DNA of 60,760 bases from Paracoccaceae bacterium (GTDB lineage Bacteria > Pseudomonadota > Alphaproteobacteria > Rhodobacterales > Rhodobacteraceae): NCBI GenBank assembly GCA_020447005.1, contig JAGRDO010000042.1, positions 1 to 60,760 of the forward strand, in the 5' to 3' direction. Shown piece after piece: positions 54,388 through 60,760 of the stretch. How positions within the stretch are numbered: position 1 is the first letter of the stretch; each line of letters starts with the position of its first letter. Under the pieces are notes generated by a model. That model had not been told where the DNA came from. It searched no databases and worked only from the letters and a program-made list of their open reading frames with translations. The position numbers and the translations under genes were made by a program.

Positions 54388-56471
54388 TGCCCAAGTTGCC
54401 GCGCGACGTTTTTCGGCCCACAGTGATGCTTGCGATGGCGCTTATGGCCGTCATCGTGATGATGATCCTTCCGATGCCGGCATGGGTGCTGGATCTTGGG
54501 CTTGCAGCCTCATTTGCGTTGGCAATCCTTATTTTCACGGTGACGCTTTTCATCGAACGGCCGCTGGATTTCTCGGCCTTTCCGACGATCCTGCTGACAT
54601 CACTCATGTTGCGGCTGTCACTGAACGTTTCCTCGACCAAGCTGATTATCGGGCAAGGCCACACCGGGACCGCCGCTGCCGGGAACGTCATTGAAGGCTT
54701 CGCAATGTTCATCATGTCCGGTTCCGTTCTGATCGGACTCGTGGTGTTCGGCGTGCTCCTGATCGTGAATTTTATCGTGATAACCAAGGGCGCGGGACGA
54801 ATGGCCGAGGTTGGCGCACGGTTTGCATTGGACGGGATGCCCGGAAAGCAACTTGCGATCGACAGCGACATGAACGCCGGTGCCATTGATCATGCCGAGG
54901 CCAAGTCGAGACGAGAGCGTGAGCAGGCCGAGACCACGTTTTTCGGTTCGCTCGATGGTGCGTCGAAATTCGTGAAGGGCGACGCGGTTGCGGGTTTGCT
55001 CATCACATTGCTCAATCTTGTCTTCGGCTTGATCATCGGGGTCACGCTCCACGGCATGCCGGTCGGTCGCGCATTGGAGACCTACGCGATCCTGACGGTA
55101 GGCGACGGCCTCGTAAGTCAAATCCCGGCAGTCATCATCTCGATTGCGTCCGCTTTGTTATTGTCGCGCGGCGGGGCGAAGGGTGCGGCGGATCTCGAAC
55201 TATTTCGGCAGCTTGGGAAATACCCTTCCGCACTCGCCACGGTGGCCGTGCTGATGTCGCTATTCGCTTTGGTGCCCGGCCTGCCATTCATGCCGTTTGT
55301 TGCGGGCGCCGCAATTCTCGGCTTTGCCGCTCGCCGGGCTTCCAAGGCGGCTGAACGCGCCATAGCGGAGAAGGCAAAGGCGGAGAAGCCGGCGAACGTA
55401 CCGCAAAAGCGTAATTCGATTGGTGACATACTTGATCTTGATGAGATCCACGTCGAATTTTCGCCAGGTCTCGTGTCGATGGTACTTGATCCGGCAACCG
55501 GTCTTGACGCGCGAATAGTCAATATGCGCAACCATGTTGCTGCGGCCTTCGGGATTGTGCTTCCCGAGATCCGCCTGACCGACGATCCGACGTTGGAAGT
55601 CGGTCGCTACCGGATACGTATACAGGGCGTCGAGCAGGCCGGAGATCGGCTTTATCCCGACAGGGTCTTGGTGCTGATGTCCGACGACAACCCGGTGCTG
55701 CCTCCGGGTCAGGATGTTCGTGAACCGGTCTATGGCGCGCCCGCGCGCTGGATTCATTCGGCCGAGCAGGAGAACGTTACGCTGGCCGGTTGCACGGTTG
55801 TGGGCCCGACCGAGGTTCTGGCAACCCACCTGCTGGAAGTTCTCAAAAAGAACTTTCCAAGACTGGTGACTTTAAGGTCGGTTCGCCGCCTGCTGGATGA
55901 AAGCACAAACCTTTCAGATCGGGGGCGATCGGAGGCAAACCGCAAGCTGTTCGACGAATTGATCCCGGACAAAGTGCCGATCGATTTGTTGCTGGCGGTC
56001 TTGCGGCTGTTGCTGGAAGAACGCGTGTCCATCCGAAATCTTCCCCTTATTCTGGAAGCAATTGCCGAAGCTCGGGGTTTCGCGACGCCGGAAGCCATTT
56101 GCGAACATGTGCGAAGCCGTCTCGGGTTCCAGCTCATCGCGGAAATCCGCCGCCAGGACGGAACGCTTCCGCTCATACAACTGGCGCCGGACTGGGAAGA
56201 CGTGTTCATGGCCCATCAGGTTGAAGGTGACCGCGGTCAGGTAGATGTCGCGCTGCCGCCCGACAGGTTCAATCGCCTGGCAGCGAACATTTCCGAAAAG
56301 ATCTCGGTCGCGGGCGAAAAGGGTGTCTTCCCGGCAATCGTGACATCTGCGCGTCGCCGTCGATTTCTCAAAACGGTGCTTGGCGCAAAAGGTATTTCGG
56401 CACCGGTCCTGTCATTTGACGAAATCGGGTTTGACGCGAAGCCGTCCATCGTGGGGCTGGTTCAGGCATGA
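54387..56471 (+). CDS. flhA: Flagellar export gate protein FlhA
   Basis: Large inner-membrane ring of the export apparatus, which also binds chaperone-substrate complexes. The 694-residue protein has about eight membrane segments in the first 330 residues, with RPLDFSAFPTILLTSLMLRL and the FHIPEP signature counterpart RFALDGMPGKQLAIDSDMNA. The cytosolic domain contains LVTLRSVRRLLDESTNLSD. It overlaps fliR by 4 nt. Confidence 0.98.
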   Translation: MPKLPRDVFRPTVMLAMALMAVIVMMILPMPAWVLDLGLAASFALAILIFTVTLFIERPLDFSAFPTILLTSLMLRLSLNVSSTKLIIGQGHTGTAAAGNVIEGFAMFIMSGSVLIGLVVFGVLLIVNFIVITKGAGRMAEVGARFALDGMPGKQLAIDSDMNAGAIDHAEAKSRREREQAETTFFGSLDGASKFVKGDAVAGLLITLLNLVFGLIIGVTLHGMPVGRALETYAILTVGDGLVSQIPAVIISIASALLLSRGGAKGAADLELFRQLGKYPSALATVAVLMSLFALVPGLPFMPFVAGAAILGFAARRASKAAERAIAEKAKAEKPANVPQKRNSIGDILDLDEIHVEFSPGLVSMVLDPATGLDARIVNMRNHVAAAFGIVLPEIRLTDDPTLEVGRYRIRIQGVEQAGDRLYPDRVLVLMSDDNPVLPPGQDVREPVYGAPARWIHSAEQENVTLAGCTVVGPTEVLATHLLEVLKKNFPRLVTLRSVRRLLDESTNLSDRGRSEANRKLFDELIPDKVPIDLLLAVLRLLLEERVSIRNLPLILEAIAEARGFATPEAICEHVRSRLGFQLIAEIRRQDGTLPLIQLAPDWEDVFMAHQVEGDRGQVDVALPPDRFNRLAANISEKISVAGEKGVFPAIVTSARRRRFLKTVLGAKGISAPVLSFDEIGFDAKPSIVGLVQA

Positions 56472-57244
56472 TCGGGCAATTGCAGACTATTCTTGATATC
56501 GCGGGTCAAAGTCTTGCGGTGGCCTTTGTCGTTTTTCTGCGCATCGGTGCGGCTATGGCGCTGTTGCCAGCGCTCGGAGAGCGACAGGTGCCTGTTCGCG
56601 TGAAACTCGCTATCGGGCTCAGCCTGACGGCCATCGTCGCGCCTGCCGTTGCACGTGAAGTTGCCCCGCTCGCTTCCGGGCTGTCCGGCATTTTGACATC
56701 GATGGCGAGTGAGACCATTTCAGGTCTGATCATAGGTATAGTTCTTCGGCTGGCGGTATTGGCACTGGAAATGGCCGGCGCCATCGCGGCGCAATCGATG
56801 TCCCTTTCCCAGCTTTTCGGGGCAGGGGGAGAACCGATGCCTTCCGTTTCGCACTTGTTGGTCGCCGGTGGTCTGGCTCTTGCTCTGATGCTGGGGCTGC
56901 ATGTCAGACTGGTCGAGTTTATTATTCTTTCCTATTCCGTTCTTCGGCCGGGGATTTTCCCGGTTGCCGCGGCATTGAAAGATCTGGGCGTCGGTCAGGT
57001 TTCATGGGCTTTTGCGCTGGCTTTCAGCTTGGCCGCCCCGTTCGTAATTGCCGCCCTGGTCTATAATGTCGCACTGGGTGCCATAAACCGGGCCATGCCG
57101 CAGCTCATGGTGGCATTTGTCGGCGCTCCCGCTTTGACGGCCGGCGCGCTCTTGCTTTTGTGCATTGCCGCGCCCATCGGCCTTAGTATCTGGGCTGATG
57201 CATTTGGAGCGATGCTCTCGGATCCGTTCGGGGCCCCGCAATGA
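56468..57244 (+). CDS. fliR: Flagellar export gate protein FliR
   Basis: Inner-membrane export gate subunit assembling with FliP and FliQ. The 258-residue protein has five to six membrane segments (for example VAFVVFLRIGAAMALLPALG). ERQVPVRVKLAIGLSLTAIV and QSMSLSQLFG are family segments. It overlaps flhA and flhB by 4 nt each. Confidence 0.96.
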   Translation: MIGQLQTILDIAGQSLAVAFVVFLRIGAAMALLPALGERQVPVRVKLAIGLSLTAIVAPAVAREVAPLASGLSGILTSMASETISGLIIGIVLRLAVLALEMAGAIAAQSMSLSQLFGAGGEPMPSVSHLLVAGGLALALMLGLHVRLVEFIILSYSVLRPGIFPVAAALKDLGVGQVSWAFALAFSLAAPFVIAALVYNVALGAINRAMPQLMVAFVGAPALTAGALLLLCIAAPIGLSIWADAFGAMLSDPFGAPQ

Positions 57245-58326
57245 GTGAAAATTCTGACGCTGAAAAGGAGCACGAACCTAGCCAGAAAAAGCTTGAAGAT
57301 GCGCGCAAGCGAGGCGAGGTTGTCAAATCGCCCGAGCTTTCCGTTGCCGCCGCCTATGCCGGATTGCTGCTGGCTGCTGCCGGCATTGGTGCACCTGCGC
57401 TTTTAGCTGCGGGTTCGGCGCTTGAGACCATGATCGATCGGGCAGAGGTCGTGGCGCCGATCATTATTGGCGGAGGCCCCGCACTCGCGACCGGAATCGT
57501 GGGCGCATCCCTTGTACCCTTGCTGCCCTTCTTTCTCGGCCCCGCCGTCGCCGTGCTCGCGGTCCTATTTGCCCAAAGGGCCATCGTATTCGCGCCGGAA
57601 AAGCTCTCTCCGAAACTGTCGCGCATCAATCCGGTCGCCAATGCAAAGCAAAAGTTCGGGCGCGGCGGCCTGTTTGAATTCGCAAAGAGCTCTGCCAAAC
57701 TTGCCATCGTCTCGGCGCTGCTGTCCATTTTCCTGTGGCGCAATATGCATCGGGCGTTGACGTCACAAGCACAACCGCCATCAGCCATATCGGCCGAAGC
57801 CATGACGGTTATCGTCGAGTTTCTTTTTCTCGTATTGCTGATCAGCGGTTCCATCGCCGCCTTGGACTATCTCTGGCAGCGAAGTGAATTCTTGCGCAGG
57901 AACAGGATGACCCGGCAAGAAATGCTGGATGAATTGAAACAATCGGAGGGTGATCCGCACCTGCGTGCCCAGCGACGCCAGAGAGGGGAGGCCATCGCAC
58001 TGAACCGGATGATGGCCGATGTCCCGAAAGCGGACGTCGTGATCGTGAACCCGACCCACTACGCCGTTGCCCTCCGGTGGGACAGGTCAAGTGGCCGCGC
58101 GCCACTTTGTGTTGCAAAAGGGACTGATATTGTTGCCGGCCAGATTCGTGAGGCCGCCGCCGCGGCGGGCGTTCCGATACGGTCCGATCCTCCGACGGCG
58201 CGGGCAATCTTTGCAAGTGTCGACATAGGCGCAGAGATCCGTCCTGAGCACTATGCTCCGGTTGCAGCGGCCATTCGCTTCGCCGAGGCGATGCGTCTCA
58301 AGGCGCGCCGGAGATACGATAAATGA
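57241..58326 (+). CDS. flhB: Flagellar export specificity-switch protein FlhB
   Basis: Inner-membrane protein whose cytoplasmic domain is autocleaved to switch export from hook to filament substrates. The 361-residue protein has four membrane segments; EPSQKKLEDARKRGEVVKSP opens it as in all FlhB. The autocleavage motif NPTH is at residues 270-273 in VIVNPTHYAVALRW. It overlaps fliR and the next gene by 4 nt. Confidence 0.98.
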   Translation: MSENSDAEKEHEPSQKKLEDARKRGEVVKSPELSVAAAYAGLLLAAAGIGAPALLAAGSALETMIDRAEVVAPIIIGGGPALATGIVGASLVPLLPFFLGPAVAVLAVLFAQRAIVFAPEKLSPKLSRINPVANAKQKFGRGGLFEFAKSSAKLAIVSALLSIFLWRNMHRALTSQAQPPSAISAEAMTVIVEFLFLVLLISGSIAALDYLWQRSEFLRRNRMTRQEMLDELKQSEGDPHLRAQRRQRGEAIALNRMMADVPKADVVIVNPTHYAVALRWDRSSGRAPLCVAKGTDIVAGQIREAAAAAGVPIRSDPPTARAIFASVDIGAEIRPEHYAPVAAAIRFAEAMRLKARRRYDK

Positions 58327-58697
58327 CCTATCGAGCCGAAAGAGCGGAAAGACTGATGCAAATCGTCAAGTTGCGGCGGGATATCAGCCTGGCCACACTC
58401 AGGCGCGTGGGGCAGGACCTGTCTGAAGTTACGGCAAGGGGCGTTCAAAACGACAGTTTGGTTCAACGCGCGCTCACCGAAGTGGATTCCGAAGATGCTG
58501 CGACGATGGCTGCGGTGGACAGTTATGTACAACTCATGCGATCGCGACGAGCGAAGCTGGGGACAGAGATCTTGAAGGCAACGGAAGAGTTCGACGCGGC
58601 AAAGGATCGCGCGGCTCTGTCATTTGGGGCCGTCAAGGCATTGGAGGCCATCGGCAAGGCACGCCCGACTTCAGATGACGATGCTCACTGCGGCTAG
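58323..58697 (+). CDS. Small coiled-coil protein at the end of the export operon (possible FliJ counterpart)
   Basis: Function not recognised. The 124-residue protein is predominantly helical, starts RAERAERLMQIVKLRRDISL, and has heptad-like patterns over about residues 5-110, which is the size and style of FliJ, the FliI-associated export chaperone. No motif proves this. The 4-nt overlap with flhB makes it part of the export operon. Confidence 0.65.
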   Translation: MTYRAERAERLMQIVKLRRDISLATLRRVGQDLSEVTARGVQNDSLVQRALTEVDSEDAATMAAVDSYVQLMRSRRAKLGTEILKATEEFDAAKDRAALSFGAVKALEAIGKARPTSDDDAHCG

Positions 58698-59131
58698 TTT
58701 GAAATGAGCGTGACGGAAGCCTTTTACCCCTGATTCACCAAGTGCCCCACGTTTTCAGCCCCTACCAGGCGTGCGGAGTTCCGGTGATTCTCGCGGTTCA
58801 ACTTCATTGCGTGCATTGTTCTTGCAATGATCGACGGTCTGGTCCTCGGGGGCGCCGGCACTGGCAAGGGCGGAGGTTCGATCCCCCATTTTCGCGGCTT
58901 TGCAATCTCACTGTCCTGGTCCCGGGTCTTGCGGTCGGGGTATCGTGTCTGCATGGCACTGGCCGTTCCGGTTGGTGGCCGCTCATAATGCGAAGTCCGA
59001 TCGGCGCCACGACCATCCTGCGCGTCTGGCGGGCTTCGACGGGCAATACCGCCAGCACCGGGCACGGCGCGATCCCGCTTGCCGGATCACGGGCCCCTGG
59101 TGCTGCTCGCGCCGGCCGCTGCCGAGCGGCA
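58698..59131. other. 430-bp region between flhB operon and gshA without a clear gene
   Basis: Open frames exist on both strands (for example 58742-59302 plus, which runs antisense into gshA) but none has a recognisable product. GGAGGTTCGATCCCCC at 58874-58889 looks like a tRNA T-arm, but no matching tRNA surrounds it. Possibly decayed DNA next to the IS at the window edge. Confidence 0.45.
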
Positions 59132-60502
59132 TCAGTAGCTGTATTCAGCGTAGACGCGGGAAAGATCGCCAGCCCATTCGCCGTGGTATTTCTCCAAAAG
59201 CTCGTCTGCCGGCGCCAGACCGGTTTCGATACTTTCCTGCAGAGCGTTGAGGAAATGCGTTTCGTCGGGGATCATTCCGTTCGCACCGGGCCGGGCGCGT
59301 GACTGGAGGCCCTGCTCCGCGATGGACACGACCTCGCGGGCAAGGTCGCGCATCTTTACCCCGCCCGCCTCGGCCTGAAGCCCGTCGACCGAGGCAGCCA
59401 CCCTTAATGCTTCGCGCGTCTCATGGTCCCAACCCTTGGCAAGATCCCAGGCCGCATCAAGCGCGGACTGGTCGTACATGAGCCCAACCCAGAGCGCAGG
59501 CAGCGCGCAGAGCCTGCGCCATGGCCCGCCGTCTGCGCCACGCATCTCGATGAACTTCTTCAGACGTGCTTCCGGGAAGATCGTGGTAAGGTGATCGGCC
59601 CAGTCGGAAAGCGTCGGTTTCTCACCCGGGAGCGCAGGTAGCTTGCCTTTCAGGAAGTCGCGGAAGGATTGGCCAAGCGCGTTGATGTATTTGCCGTCGC
59701 GATAGACGAAGTACATCGGCACATCGAGTGCATAATCGACATAGCGCTGAAACCCCATTCCGTCTTCAAAGACGAAAGGCAGCATCCCGGTCCGTGCCGG
59801 ATCCAGATCGCGCCAGATGCGGCTGCGCCAGCTTTTGTGGCCATTGGGCTTGCCCTCGAAGAAGGGCGAATTGGCAAAAAGAGCGGTGGCGACAGGTTGC
59901 AGCGACAGCGCGACGCGCAGCTTCTGCACCATGTCTGCCTCCGACTCGAAATCGAGGTTTACCTGCACGGTGCATGTCCGAAACATCATTTGGGTGCCAT
60001 GGGTGCCAACGCGGCCCATGTAATCGGTCATCAGCCGGTAACGCCCTTTTGGCATCATCGGCATCTGCTCATGCGTCCAAACCGGCGCCGCCCCAAGGCC
60101 GATGAACCGGGCGCCTATATCGTCGGCGACGGTCTGCACCTCGCGCAGATGGGCGTTCACTTCGTCGCATGTCTGGTGGATCGTCTCCAGGGGTGCGCCG
60201 GAAAGCTCGAACTGTCCGCCCGGTTCGAGGCTGATATTCGCGCCGTCCTTCACCAGACCGATGATGTTACCCTGCTCCTCGATAGGCGCCCAGCCATAGC
60301 GATCACGGATGCCTTCCAGCATCGCCTTGATCGAACGTGGCCCGTCATAGGGCAGGGGCCTCAGCGTATCCTTGCAGTAACCGAACTTCTCATGTTCGGT
60401 CCCGATGCGCCAATCGTCCTTCGGCTTGTTCCCGGCCTCTAGATATTCGGCAAGCTGATCGAGACGTTCGATCGGGCCGCCGCCGGACTGTGGAATGGAC
60501 AT
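59132..60502 (-). CDS. gshA: Glutamate--cysteine ligase (plant/alphaproteobacterial type)
   Basis: Catalyses the first step of glutathione synthesis. The 456-residue protein belongs to the GCS2-like class III GshA shared by alphaproteobacteria and plants. WRIGTEHEKFGYCKDTLRPL near residue 31, GANISLEPGGQFELSGAPL and YMGRVGTHGTQMMFRTCTVQ are hallmark segments, with FIEMRGADGGPWRRLCALPA later. It stands alone, about 115 bp before the stop codon of an IS5-like transposase read on the same strand. Confidence 0.95.
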   Translation of the reverse strand: MSIPQSGGGPIERLDQLAEYLEAGNKPKDDWRIGTEHEKFGYCKDTLRPLPYDGPRSIKAMLEGIRDRYGWAPIEEQGNIIGLVKDGANISLEPGGQFELSGAPLETIHQTCDEVNAHLREVQTVADDIGARFIGLGAAPVWTHEQMPMMPKGRYRLMTDYMGRVGTHGTQMMFRTCTVQVNLDFESEADMVQKLRVALSLQPVATALFANSPFFEGKPNGHKSWRSRIWRDLDPARTGMLPFVFEDGMGFQRYVDYALDVPMYFVYRDGKYINALGQSFRDFLKGKLPALPGEKPTLSDWADHLTTIFPEARLKKFIEMRGADGGPWRRLCALPALWVGLMYDQSALDAAWDLAKGWDHETREALRVAASVDGLQAEAGGVKMRDLAREVVSIAEQGLQSRARPGANGMIPDETHFLNALQESIETGLAPADELLEKYHGEWAGDLSRVYAEYSY

Positions 60503-60616
60503 GGTGGCCTCGATCTTATGGCTGACAGGGAAAAATACAGGTGAAGCGCGGCACTGCCCAAGTCAACCCCGTCCGGCGCGGATTGTCTTTGCGAAAACAT
60601 GACATGTTGTGATCGT

Positions 60617-60760
60617 CTAGGACGCGGACTCAATAGCTCTGGCCCAGATGCGGGTTGCGGCGAGGGCGATAGCGGCCATGAAGTTGGTGGCGTGCTTCTC
60701 GAAGCGGGTGGCGATGCGGCGGAACTGTTTGAGCGTGCAGAAGAATCGCTCGACCAGGTT
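60617..60760 (-). mobile_element. IS5-family (IS427-like) transposase, 3' end only (cut by window edge)
   Basis: The last 47 codons of a transposase read NLVERFFCTLKQFRRIATRF EKHATNFMAAIALAATRIWA and end at TAG 60617-60619. The NLVERFF...RIATRFEK pattern is the conserved C-terminus, with the third catalytic Glu, of IS5-group transposases of the IS427 type. The frame is open to the window end. The terminal inverted repeat could not be located by eye. Confidence 0.85.

Noticed and set aside
58874-58889. T-arm-like sequence suggesting a tRNA
   Set aside because: The stem has a mismatch and no D-arm, anticodon arm or pairing acceptor strand occurs at the expected distances on either strand.

Overview
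The window comes from an alphaproteobacterium of the Rhodobacteraceae, most likely the marine roseobacter group. This rests on gene order and protein character: dnaA-dnaN-recF beside rpsT, an enoyl-CoA hydratase, mutM, ubiE and ubiB; a tol-pal operon preceded by ybgC; FlaF and FlbT beside a flagellin; a plant-type GshA; and CtrA-like TTAN-N7-TTAN sites in front of flagellar operons. No genome was searched, so the species is unknown.

Layout. Positions 1-7739 (minus) hold a cell-envelope operon: ybgC, tolQ, tolR, tolA, tolB, pal, cpoB, tilS and the 5' part of ftsH. Positions 7940-10368 (plus) hold a bactofilin, a methyltransferase and rlmN. Positions 10443-16321 (plus) are the first flagellar operon, motB-flgE-flgK-flgL-flgI. 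Positions 16865-30835 are a housekeeping block: topA, the two CoA-transferase subunit genes with an SGNH-like gene between them, a VOC gene, recF, dnaN, dnaA, rpsT, an enoyl-CoA hydratase, mutM, ubiE and ubiB. Positions 30881-58697 return to flagella. They include flgD-fliK (minus), flgJ-flgN, flagellin, flaF-flbT-DUF1217, fliI (minus), flgB-flgC-fliE-fliQ-flgF-flgG-flgA-flgH and a fliL-like gene. After an insertion-sequence graveyard come fliP-fliN-fliH-fliF (minus) and then fliL, an unknown gene, motE, motA, a large unknown gene, a transglycosylase, flhA, fliR, flhB and a small coiled-coil gene. The window ends with gshA and the 3' end of an IS5-like transposase, both minus.

Function. Together the flagellar genes encode most of one flagellum: export gate (FlhA, FlhB, FliP, FliQ, FliR), ATPase complex (FliI, FliH), MS ring (FliF), part of the C ring (FliN), rod, L and P rings, hook, junction proteins, filament, stator (MotA, MotB, MotE) and flagellin regulators. 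fliG, fliM, fliO, fliD and an obvious fliJ are not in the window. CtrA-like sites precede motB, flgE, flagellin, the flgB/fliI divergence and the fliF/fliL divergence, which suggests control by the cell-cycle regulator CtrA.

Nothing here is clearly a new defence or mobile system. The most unusual items are the decayed IS3-type plus IS6-type transposase relic between the fliL-like gene and fliP, the 888-residue unknown exported protein between motA and the flagellar transglycosylase, the SGNH-like gene between the CoA-transferase subunit genes, and the repeated TTAN-N7-TTAN sites.
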